This document shows, one piece after another, positions 13,201-20,859 of a stretch of 27,662 nt of DNA. The translations under genes and the position numbers were made by a program. The notes under the pieces were generated by a model, which saw only the letters and a program-made list of their open reading frames with translations, was not told where the DNA came from and ran no database searches. The stretch comes from Temnopleurus reevesii (taxonomy: Eukaryota > Echinodermata > Echinoidea > Temnopleuroida > Temnopleuridae). Each line of letters begins with the position of its first letter. Position 1 is the stretch's first letter. The stretch lies in NCBI GenBank assembly GCA_036244855.1, contig BQKZ01001723.1:22269-49930 (forward strand), in the 5' to 3' direction.

Positions 13201-15953
13201 TTGCTTTTTCCAGTCGGGAGAAAATGCTCTGAAACTTATCAAAACTGACTGTTACTACATCCAATCCAATGTTGACCCCTTTAGAGAATCATGAATATAT
13301 AATGAAAATACAGTGGAGATTACATACAGCCTGACAAATACAGCCTGACAAATGAGGGGCACAGCCTAGCCTGGGCACTGTACGAGTCATGTAACTCAAT
13401 TATTATTATGTCCAGTCTACTGAACATGTCCTGAAACTTTATTAACATTGTTAACACAGTACCTGGAGGGTTTGAAAATCTGCAAGCGCCTGTAGGGGAT
13501 GGTATATCTCGGAAAGACCGTTGATGATTGGTATGTAGCCCTCTGTTGACAAGGTTAGGAGAGTCTCATGGTCATACACACGAGCGAGAGCGATGTCTAC
13601 AAAGCCAGATAAAACCCTGGAATAAAATTGAAACAGCCCATATGATCAATCATCGGCTAATCAAATGAAAATTTCAATCAAAAATTTCAGGGAGTATAAA
13701 AAACAATCACTGCATATGAATGGGCTGCAATTTCAATGCAGAAATGTTCTTTATTTCACTTGAGTTGGCAACGATCAATAGAACCAGATGATATTTCCAA
13801 CAGAAAGAATCATGAGTGATTTTACAAACTTGTAGATAAATATTGCACTGTAGCATGAAAAAATGTGTGTTAATTATCAGCAAGCGATAAGCTGGATACA
13901 TACATTTCAATAGAGCATACTTGTTGCTATGTCATAGTTTTTCATAATCATGCAATAGCCTGGAGATTCATCAAACTCTTGATGATATATGCAGAGATGG
14001 CAACCATTCCGGATAATGCAAAAGGTGTATATTCATATGAATTCAAGGCTTTCTTCACCAGTAAATGGTTGTGTCTATGGTTTTAATATTGTGTTTCCTC
14101 TTCAATTATGATGTCCTACATATTACGGAACGATTGGCAGCTCTGTATAATGGATGGGTAAAGCAGGGCGCTAGTACTAACAACTCACTTTGCTGTATCT
14201 GTCACTGACTCATTGACTCCAAGATGAATATCAGCTGGTGACAGGAAGGCTGCATGCCCACCAAGTAGAGCAAATCCTGAGCAGGAAGAAAATTAAATAA
14301 TCATGAAATCTAGTTTTATCAAAACTCACAAAAATGTTTGCTGAAAGTGAATATTTTCCCCCTGTTTGTCTTCACACCTACTTAAAGTAAAATATAAGTT
14401 CAAGTTTATCATAAAGATATTCCATTAAAAATTGTGTGAAAAATGAAGGAGTTTGGTGAAGCTATTACCTTAAATGTGTAGAAAAAAATCTACAATATCG
14501 TGGACCACGAGAATCATGACCAAGTAGTCCATGAGAATCTGTTTTATTATTATTAATTCTATTATTACCCTCATTAAAATTTACTATCATTACCTGCTTC
14601 GTTAAAGACTCTCTTCTAGTGCTTTGTTTCTCAAAGATAAGGGTGGCCGTGTCTCTTTCATCACATTTTTTAGGTCGGAGGCCATCTAGAGGAGCTAATG
14701 TTGTTGTTACCATGATCAATAGTATCATTTTTTAAAATCATCATCTTTAAAATCTACTAGTATTACCTGTTTCATTAGAAACCCTTGTTCTGGTGCTGCG
14801 TTTCTCAAAGATCAGGGCAGCCGACTTGCCCGCCAAGGGTCGGTACGCCTCGCCATGTTCCTTGTAACGGATCTTGAGGTCAGCGGCCGTCCACAGGAGT
14901 TGCTCTATCTCGTTCCTTGTGAAGTATTTGAGGGTGAGGAAGTGACGCCCGACGAGAGACGACCAGCTAGAAGAGCAAAACCAAAGAGCATCGAAATACC
15001 AAGGATTTAATTTTCAAACAGACTGATTGGGTTAGAATTTTGATTTTTGCGTGCGTCATGATTTCTTCGACAGTGTAGACCCATTCACATAGGAAATAGG
15101 AAATACATTACACTAGGGTATATTGTAGAATTGATTGTTGATCATCAGCCATCTGTAATTTTCTTTAAATTCAGATCAAGTACAAATTATATGAGAATGA
15201 TGAAAAATGATGAAATTAGATATGACAAGCGAAAAAAACAATTTAAGTGGCCGAAAGCTATTCCAGCTATTCCTTCAGGGGGTGTTGCTAAAAAGTTAAG
15301 TTGTTATCTAAACAATTTGAAGTTGATCAGCAAGTATATCCAAACCATCCAATGCATCTTGTCAAAGGCCCAGATAATGTGCGAATGACAATCTGTGTTC
15401 CAACTTGCAACTGAGTTGCGATCAAATACAAGTTACAACTGTACTAGAAACAATATTATGGACACCCCTCTTTGATCATGATGATGAAAAATCAAGTTTT
15501 TTTGACAAATTCTGAAATAAGCCACCTCTATAGCTCTAAAATGATAAAAATAAAAATACAATAATTATATTCAGTGATATTTGCATCTTTTTTTGCGTAC
15601 AAAGTCTATGGAGATCAATGAGGTCCCCCGCCGTTGACCTAACAACAGTGCTAGTTTTTGGTTTGGCAAGGAGAACTCTCTGGATGTTGGTATACAGCAC
15701 TTAATTGGCAAAACTTAGCTACACCTTCCAACCAAATAGATTTAAATAAATGAGCAATATATAATACCAATAGGACAATCATAATTTTTGCACGTGTGGG
15801 ACTGAACAAGATTTTTTTTTACTCTCACCTGTCTTGCGCATCATTGCTCATATGCTTGCTAGATTGATTACTTGCACATATCAGCTGGGACTTAGATCCA
15901 ACTGGCAACACCCTCCTGCCAAAAATACTGCAAAAACGGCTGATGGAATACAT
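7236..15953 (-). CDS. OTC: Ornithine transcarbamylase, mitochondrial (complete gene, 9 exons)
   Basis: Ornithine transcarbamylase joins carbamoyl phosphate and ornithine to give citrulline in the mitochondrial matrix (urea cycle and arginine synthesis); the family works as a homotrimer. Nine exons with GT-AG borders join in phase to a 1092-nt reading frame, 363 residues against 354 in human. Seen in the predicted protein: a basic, acid-free N-terminus (about residues 1-25) typical of a matrix presequence; carbamoyl-phosphate loop STRTR (99-103); HPLQ (177-180); ornithine loop DTWVSMG (272-278); HCLPRK (311-316) with the catalytic Cys at 312. No active-site residue is missing. Aspartate transcarbamylase is excluded by the SMG and HCLP motifs. 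Exons are 15829-15953, 14767-14966, 14189-14276, 13463-13616, 12197-12319, 11162-11215, 10111-10260, 9309-9446 and 7236-7295. Introns run from 490 to 2013 bp and carry many MITEs. No clear poly(A) signal could be fixed; an AATAAA on this strand at 6730-6735 is one candidate. Confidence 0.97.
7361..7972. mobile_element. Long-TIR MITE in OTC intron 8, TTAA flanks
   Basis: A 604-bp element (7365-7968) between TTAA copies at 7361-7364 and 7969-7972. Its ends are AGGGGAACC and GGTTTCCCT. The arms are inverted repeats of roughly 200 bp: the word CAAAATCGGGCAACCCGTTC at about 7442 mirrors GAACGGGTTGTCCGATTTTG at about 7873, and GACGTCATGTCGGACAACTC mirrors the stretch at 7763. There is no coding capacity, so it is non-autonomous. 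TTAA duplication fits piggyBac-like mobilisation, but the AGGG end is not a classical piggyBac terminus, so the superfamily is left open. Confidence 0.85.
8036..8212. mobile_element. pogo/Tigger-like MITE (OTC intron 8)
   Basis: Ends CAGTCTAACCTCGTTATAAC and CTCTTTATAAAGAGGTTTGACTG (last 12: GAGGTTTGACTG), flanked by TA on both sides (8036-8037, 8211-8212). TA duplication with CAGT...ACTG ends is the signature of pogo-type Tc1/mariner elements. 173 bp, no coding sequence. Confidence 0.8.
8216..8320 (+). repeat. SINE-like 3' tail fragment
   Basis: AAGCACTTTGGGACTTTCCT, then GCACTATATAAAAAATG and an ATT/TTA-rich tail. This GCACTATATAAA plus ATT-rich ending is typical of SINE tails in marine invertebrates; no head is seen. 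Confidence 0.4.
8320..8452. mobile_element. pogo-like MITE fragment, right end (OTC intron 8)
   Basis: AAGACCACTTTTCTTGACTC near the left pairs loosely with GGGTGGTCTTCATAGACTGG near the right. The right end TTTGACTG|TA is preserved and the left end is worn or missing. Confidence 0.5.
8722..8872. mobile_element. pogo-like MITE, left end intact (OTC intron 8)
   Basis: TA|CAGTAAAATCTGTATATAGT, then GTGGTCACC. The interior has GTGGCCTTTGTAGACAGGTT and GTTGACCACTATGACAG on the right, so the right terminus is degraded. Same broad family as its two neighbours. Confidence 0.55.
8977..9125. mobile_element. MITE with GGGCCCCGTAAC ends (OTC intron 8)
   Basis: The terminal word GGGCCCCGTAACATAAAGGT at 8977 recurs inverted at the right end (ACCTTTATGTTACGGGGCCC, ending 9125); the pairing runs on to about 28 bp. 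The inside is full of TTGCGAT/ATCGCAA units. About 149 bp, non-coding. A worn relative (CCCCGTAACAATTAGG) occurs near 1465. Confidence 0.85.
9309..9446 (-). CDS. OTC: OTC exon 8 (human exon 9 equivalent)
   Basis: 138 nt, the human exon 9 length. It encodes [18 protein letters not shown] and [11 protein letters not shown], ending at [14 protein letters not shown] (311-316) holds the ornithine-binding catalytic Cys. Acceptor TATTTAG, donor ATG|GTAGGT. The open frame running past the donor to 9192 is intron. Confidence 0.97.
10111..10260 (-). CDS. OTC: OTC exon 7 (human exon 8 equivalent)
   Basis: 150 nt, the human exon 8 length. It encodes [19 protein letters not shown], then VSMGQEEE and [10 protein letters not shown]. 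Asp272 and the SMG loop (276-278) form the ornithine-binding site and define the enzyme as ornithine-specific. Acceptor CAACAG, donor AAG|GTAAGA. Confidence 0.97.
10345..10570 (+). repeat. Dispersed repeat fragment (OTC intron 6)
   Basis: It contains AAAGGTAAGTCTTCAGG and GGGAGCGTGTTACAGAGG, then GAAAAAGAACGATCTCCC, blocks I recognise only as a dispersed-repeat pattern of marine invertebrate genomes. No second copy is in the window and there is no open frame. Confidence 0.35.
10930..11130 (+). repeat. Dispersed repeat, copy 1 (OTC intron 6)
   Basis: TCAAAAGTTACATAAAGCTT, then GAAAATAAAAAGTTCTGA and GTCACGC, match in order the block at 25050-25100 (AAAAGTTACGCAAGACTTGA, AAGTAAAAAGTC, GTCTCGCG). 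Degraded. Confidence 0.5.
11162..11215 (-). CDS. OTC: OTC exon 6 (human exon 7 equivalent)
   Basis: 54 nt, the human exon 7 length, phase 0 both ends. It encodes the 18 residues [18 protein letters not shown], matching human GYEPDASVTKLAEQ. Acceptor TTGCAG, donor CAG|GTAAGT. Too short to be found by open reading frame length alone. Confidence 0.95.
11575..12018. mobile_element. MITE with GGCATGT ends (OTC intron 5)
   Basis: GGCATGTAATTCTCCCCACT at the left pairs with GGGGAGAATTCAGTAACATGCC (core GGGGAGAATT and CATGCC) at the right; the right arm carries a few extra bases. The 444-bp element is GC-richer than the surrounding intron and has no gene. Confidence 0.7.
12197..12319 (-). CDS. OTC: OTC exon 5 (human exon 6 equivalent)
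   Basis: 123 nt, the human exon 6 length, phase 0 at both ends. It encodes [19 protein letters not shown] and [11 protein letters not shown], the first strand and helix of the ornithine-binding domain (human EHYSSLKGLTLSWIGDGNN). Acceptor GGCAG, donor AAG|GTATGA. Confidence 0.97.
12371..12545 (-). mobile_element. MITE family with GGGGTGTTG ends, copy 3 (OTC intron 4)
   Basis: Opposite orientation. It contains CTGCAAATCAGTTGAAAATT, TTCATTCGTGCATAGT and ATCATTTTGATTGAAG, complements of the family core. Its ends are worn and the borders approximate. Confidence 0.6.
13326..13353. repeat. Tandem 14-bp repeat, two units (OTC intron 4)
   Basis: ACAGCCTGACAAAT twice in a row without mismatch. Confidence 0.9.
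13463..13616 (-). CDS. OTC: OTC exon 4 (human exon 5 equivalent)
   Basis: 154 nt, the human exon 5 length. It encodes [17 protein letters not shown] and [23 protein letters not shown] (residues 177-180) is the carbamoyl-phosphate-contacting HPxQ motif shared by transcarbamylases. Acceptor TTCCAG, donor CAG|GTACTG. Confidence 0.97.
13991..14147. mobile_element. MITE with GCAGAGATGGCAACCATTCC ends (OTC intron 3)
   Basis: The left word GATGGCAACCATTCCGGATA pairs imperfectly with TATTACGGAACGATTGGCAG at the right. About 157 bp. A single end of the same family (CCGGAATGGTTGGCATC) lies at 21260-21280. Confidence 0.65.
14189..14276 (-). CDS. OTC: OTC exon 3 (human exon 4 equivalent)
   Basis: 88 nt, identical in length to human exon 4. 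It starts inside the Gly109 codon (G|GA) and encodes [10 protein letters not shown] and [13 protein letters not shown], closely matching the vertebrate block GFALLGG...[14 protein letters not shown]. Acceptor CTCAG, donor GTGAGT. Confidence 0.97.
14571..14705 (-). pseudogene. Decayed tandem copy of OTC exon 2 (3' part) within intron 2
   Basis: On the minus strand, 14594-14705 resembles 14767 to about 14911 of OTC exon 2. Readable pieces are ASDLK (for AADLK), [10 protein letters not shown] (for [10 protein letters not shown]) and, in another frame, RVFNEAG (for RVSNETG). The pieces lie in different frames: about 31 bp are missing in the middle and one base is missing after STR. Similarity continues through the GT donor into about 20 bp of intron, so this is a duplicated genomic segment rather than a retrocopy. 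It cannot be spliced in without breaking the frame, but it keeps a usable-looking 5' splice site. Confidence 0.85.
14767..14966 (-). CDS. OTC: OTC exon 2 (equals human exons 2+3 fused)
   Basis: 200 nt between a CTTCTAG acceptor and a CAG|GTAATA donor. It encodes the start of the carbamoyl-phosphate domain, including [12 protein letters not shown] and [14 protein letters not shown]; the STRTR loop binds the phosphate of carbamoyl phosphate. In human OTC this stretch is split by intron 2 (after c.216), which is absent here, while the outer borders keep the human phases. A decayed second copy of its 3' portion lies just downstream in the next intron. Confidence 0.97.
15278..15469 (+). mobile_element. 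MITE family with GGGGTGTTG ends, copy 4 (OTC intron 1)
   Basis: Begins GGGGGTGTTGCTAAAAAGTT and ends GGACACCCCT, with GATAATGTGCGAATGACAAT and CAACTTGCAACTGAGTTGCG inside. Strongly diverged in the left half. Confidence 0.65.
15829..15953 (-). CDS. OTC: OTC exon 1: start codon and mitochondrial presequence
   Basis: 125 nt, 41 codons plus two bases of Ser42, ending AG|GTGAGAG. The product begins [14 protein letters not shown] and is rich in Ser, Arg and aliphatic residues with no acidic residue until about 37, as expected for a matrix-targeting peptide. The ATG at 15951-15953 was chosen because that peptide then lies at the N-terminus and because A is at -3. The frame stays open upstream to another ATG at 16089-16091, which would add 46 residues that do not look like a presequence, so that stretch is probably 5'UTR. 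The exon ends in phase 2, as does human OTC exon 1 (77 nt); presequences are not conserved in length. Confidence 0.85.
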
Positions 15954-16152
15954 GATTTTGTTGACCTTTTCTGATGCAAATGCCACCGCTCCTTGAATCT
16001 GGCGACCACAAGTCCAGCGACCAATTTTGATATCGCCAAATCGTCGAATCGGAAAAGGAAATAGAAAAAAAACATCTGCATAACCCTGCAATCTTATAGC
16101 TGATTAAAGCATTAAAATAGTCAATTTAATCCTTTTGAGAAATATGGGGGAA
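15954..16152 (-). promoter_or_regulatory. OTC 5' flank (presumed 5'UTR and proximal promoter)
   Basis: The stretch between the OTC start codon and the gap. Up to 16091 it is open in the OTC frame. No convincing TATA box or start-site motif was recognised, so this is assigned from position only. Confidence 0.35.
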
Positions 16153-16840
16153 NNNNNNNNNNNNNNNNNNNNNNNNNNNNNNNNNNNNNNNNNNNNNNNN
16201 NNNNNNNNNNNNNNNNNNNNNNNNNNNNNNNNNNNNNNNNNNNNNNNNNNNNNNNNNNNNNNNNNNNNNNNNNNNNNNNNNNNNNNNNNNNNNNNNNNNN
16301 NNNNNNNNNNNNNNNNNNNNNNNNNNNNNNNNNNNNNNNNNNNNNNNNNNNNNNNNNNNNNNNNNNNNNNNNNNNNNNNNNNNNNNNNNNNNNNNNNNNN
16401 NNNNNNNNNNNNNNNNNNNNNNNNNNNNNNNNNNNNNNNNNNNNNNNNNNNNNNNNNNNNNNNNNNNNNNNNNNNNNNNNNNNNNNNNNNNNNNNNNNNN
16501 NNNNNNNNNNNNNNNNNNNNNNNNNNNNNNNNNNNNNNNNNNNNNNNNNNNNNNNNNNNNNNNNNNNNNNNNNNNNNNNNNNNNNNNNNNNNNNNNNNNN
16601 NNNNNNNNNNNNNNNNNNNNNNNNNNNNNNNNNNNNNNNNNNNNNNNNNNNNNNNNNNNNNNNNNNNNNNNNNNNNNNNNNNNNNNNNNNNNNNNNNNNN
16701 NNNNNNNNNNNNNNNNNNNNNNNNNNNNNNNNNNNNNNNNNNNNNNNNNNNNNNNNNNNNNNNNNNNNNNNNNNNNNNNNNNNNNNNNNNNNNNNNNNNN
16801 NNNNNNNNNNNNNNNNNNNNNNNNNNNNNNNNNNNNNNNN
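16153..16840. other. Assembly gap (688 N)
   Basis: A run of Ns of unknown real length, about 200 bp upstream of the OTC start codon. The OTC promoter and any 5' non-coding exon may lie inside it. Apparent open frames across it on both strands are artefacts. Confidence 0.99.
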
Positions 16841-17082
16841 AAAAAAAGGGGTCAATATGAACATTTATTTGCAATACAAATTTGTACCCAAGCAGCTAAG
16901 AAGCAAAAAATATCAAGTCTTCATAAAATTTTGCACCCATTGTGGCCAAATTAGCGCCTTTTCCACTGTTATGACAGGACCAGGAAGTGTAGCCAGCTGG
17001 CTCAATTTTTCTTAAAACCGCATCATTAAGCCCCCTCCCTCTCTCTCATTCTCTCTCCCTCTCGCTCCCCTGTCTCCCCCCT

Positions 17083-17128
<46 letters not shown>

Positions 17129-20100
17129 CTCTCTCTCCCCCTCCTTCCCTGTGTCCTTCTCCCTCTCTCTCTTTCACTTCCAACTCCATTATCCTCAAAG
17201 AAAAGAAATAATGACCTTTGATAGATAAAAATAAACTAATCCTTGCATTTCATCACGATAAAATATATCTTTAATTTTATTACAGGTACCATACCAGTAT
17301 TACGTAAAATTTGCACAACCAACATTATACCTATGCTTTGTTCATAAAGTATATCCAAAGTTTATGCCAGCTCAAAGAACTCAGTTTGAGAGAATAATAC
17401 AAATAAAGTCTCTACATAATAGAGTCAAGAAACCATCCCATCAAATACAGAGATTGAAAACTTAGTACCTGTCTAAAACCATTAAAATGGCCCTTTGCTC
17501 CTTGTCTTTTTTTTCACATTCACATGAAATAGAAGCGTAATGCCTCTGGCATAAACATCAGAGGACAGAGCCATAAAAGTGATAGACTTGGACAGAAAAT
17601 CAGGAGTTTGTTATATCACATGTTTCAAATATCATTCAATATGATTCTGTTTGACATTATCAATTATCCCTCAACTTAATATCATATCACTTCAATCAAT
17701 GATCGGCAACATATATGTAGCATATTTGTGGTAAGCAGCACGAGGAAACAATAGTTGAAGTAACAAAAGTGCAGTTTACCAATAGATAGAAATGTGTTTG
17801 TCATAACCATGAAAATTTAAGAGCAAAATACAGTGTAAGACGAACATTTTTGCTTAAATGCAGTTAATTTGGAAACAAAGAATCTAAGCGCATAACAAGT
17901 TTATTCAGGGTTATCACTGCTTTACCTGACATCATGAAAATTGATTATACTGCCAAAGCCTTTATACTCTTTCTTTTTGCGTGTGCATGAATACATACTG
18001 GTATAAAGTGAAGTAATAACTAGACTACACATGTACAGTATGCACACAAGTAAACTGAGGAATACAACCCAAACAAGGGAATTGCTTTTGCATATCTGTC
18101 ATTGCCTATAAACTTAAATGCAACATCTCTCTGCAAAGTGGCAAATAGATGTTGCATTTCAATTCCTTTTGAAATTTATTTCTCCAAATTCCTTTTGATG
18201 TAAAAGGTACATGTATACACATATTTCAACTTCGAATAAATACTTGGAAATATAATGATTCATAGAAACATGCAAGACTGGATCTTTTTATTAGTGTCTG
18301 TATCAGACTACGAGTTTACACTTGTCTTTCAAAAACTAAATTTCCGTTAACTCTACAAAAATGCTTGCAATAAATATACACCAAAATATGAGTGCAATGT
18401 GATGGATACAATCCAAATATTGTTAGGTCTACAAACTCTACATGAATATTAAGGACAAAACTGTTGCATATATTGTTTAAACAGACTGTAGTATATTGAC
18501 TGCTGATGTATTTTATTACACAACCGTTATAATAATGACTTGTAACAAAAGAGAACCCAGATGAATGGTGGATATGGAATAATGATACAGTTTTGAAAAG
18601 GTATCTTCTAACATAGTGATCATTTGTGTCATAATCTGAAAATTGTGGTGCCCCAAACATTACTACCCAAGTCAAAGCCATGATAGGCAGTCATAAAATC
18701 TATTTGTAAATATCACAGATTTACATTTCCATATGACTCTTCAGATTAGCTGACTTGTGTAATATGAGTTAAATTAACTACACAAATGATGCATAATCAA
18801 AGTAACCTTTTACTTTTTATCTAATACCATCACATTTCACTGTGGTGAATATCAAATGAAAATACAAACAATATGATTATATCATAAAGATGATATCAGA
18901 CACATCATTTACTCTGATTCATATGATTTCTCTTTTCGAACAAATTAACATACAAAACCCATATACCATATATATTTGCTTCTGAAAGTCATTTAACTAA
19001 AACACAAAAATATAGTACTTTGAAAACAAATTGAAATCCGAGCAAATATATCTTATTCAATGATGTAACAAATACAAAACTTAACCTACTGTACATGTAG
19101 AATGATTGTATAATAGACCTACCTTTGTATCTGATCAAATTACTACAATATGTAATTGTATACCAGTAGTTGTGAAAGTATACAAAACATTCAGCCTAAA
19201 GTCCAAATATTTCATGCTGTTTGTCTAAGCTGCACAGAATCTTTGAAGTAATTTTGTAAGTTAAGCTTGATCTAAATTTTCATTTCAATTGTTATTCTAC
19301 ATGTACCTCACATCATCTTTTCTATCAATTTTCTAACACCAAAGAAACACAGCACCAAAAATAAAGTAATGGATAATGAAATGCACAGAGTAAAAAAATG
19401 ATTGGTTAAACAATAATGTCATTTTTCTATATAGGGGTGGTCGGTCAGATTCTTTTAGATAGTATATTTTAGTTTTCAAAGAAATTTCTAGTAGAAAATA
19501 AAATGTAGAAGGGAAAAAGGCCACATACCTTTCAAAATTAATTTCAGGTAATATTTCATTAAGGTTTTCTTTGAATTTGGTATGATATTCTTCGTTGAAT
19601 TTCAAACTAGATGAATTCTTGACCTCATACTTTCAGACTTTATGCCTCCGACATCACGCAGTAAGAAATATATTACAGTAAACTCTACCTAAATTGAACA
19701 TATACGCATTTCTATCCCATAATCAGAAATATGTCATGCATGTAAACTTTACTGAAAAATTTTAGACAATAACCTCTTCCATATTGTAAATATGTATGTA
19801 TAAAATCAAAACTATGTGTGAATACTCTCTGTAATATGAGGTACATATATAAAAGCGTGAAATTACTCAGTATTCTATTCTACTGAAATAAAGTTACAGC
19901 ATTTATAACATTCTTGAAAATCACAGAAGGGCAGAATGAAATATAAGGTATTTGCACAGAATTTGATTTTGCAATGATGTGAAAATGTATTGATTTTTTA
20001 TCATAAATTCAATTCTGCTAAAGTCAAACCTCTCTAAAGCTAATAATAAACAAGTTGAAGTAATTTTGGAGAAAAATCCTGCAAAACATGGATTATCAAA

Positions 20101-20684
20101 TTTCATCTAAGTAGAATATATATTGTTTTGGTGAAAAGGCTTGACTTAGAAAGAGTAACCTCTATCTATTATTTTTTTTTTCATTTAATAGTTGATTGTC
20201 TATATTTCTCTGTCTGAATGAATTATCAATTGAACAAAATATACATTTTTACATACATATCTCACACAATTTCATTGAAAAAGGAATTAAAAGGGAAGAA
20301 TAGTTGATTTCACACATAGTCTACATTGACATGAATAAATTGATATCATTCAAACAATAATTGAATGATCTTCAAGATATAACTTTGCAAAATAACAAAT
20401 ATGGTATCCAAGTTGAATTCAAATCATATTATATATCAGATCAAAATTCCTTTACTTTATATTTCAAGCCCTTCTAACATCGTGCCAAGCAACTGTTTGC
20501 AACAACTTTACAAACAGTCACATGACAACTGATCCCAATTAACTTGTGCATTAATATATAAAGTGCAGTGCAAGTAAAATCTCAAATAGGCATATAATGC
20601 CCCACATTTCTAAAGACTTAATACACTACTACCCTGCTTCTTGGAGAAAATACACATAATTGATGGAAAAATACTTCATATATA
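16841..20684. other. Quiet AT-rich block without recognisable gene
   Basis: Apart from the CT microsatellite it is even, AT-rich single-copy-looking sequence with none of the MITEs that crowd the OTC introns. The longest open frame (18316-18681, minus, 121 codons) has no recognisable domain. It could be intergenic DNA, a long 3'UTR or regulatory DNA; the sequence does not decide. Confidence 0.5.
17028..17175. repeat. CT microsatellite
   Basis: A pyrimidine-only style tract of CT and CCCT units, with the purest (CT)n at about 17089-17125. It follows the assembly gap closely. Confidence 0.95.
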
Positions 20685-20859
20685 GGGGGTGTTGTTCAAA
20701 AGTTGCAATTGATCGCAAGTTGCAGTTGATCGGAACGCGCCAATCAAAATCATTGTTTCACGCACGTCTTGTTAAATGCGCATACTGTGCGCGAATGAAA
20801 ATGCGCGTTATTATGTGCAAAGTTGCAGTTGATTTGCAGTTGATTTTGAGCAACACCCC
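20685..20859 (+). mobile_element. MITE family with GGGGTGTTG ends, copy 5 (best preserved)
   Basis: Terminal inverted repeats GGGGGTGTTGTTCAAAA and TTTTGAGCAACACCCC, core CAATTGATCGCAAGTTGCAG. The cleanest of the five copies, about 175 bp, non-coding. Flanking target duplication could not be settled by eye. Confidence 0.8.

Noticed and set aside
16104..16874. Long open frames (over 240 codons) on both strands
   Set aside because: They consist almost wholly of N, the 688-base gap.
18316..18681. 121-codon minus-strand open frame
   Set aside because: AT-rich region, no recognisable domain, composition like chance translation of non-coding DNA. No splice or neighbour support.
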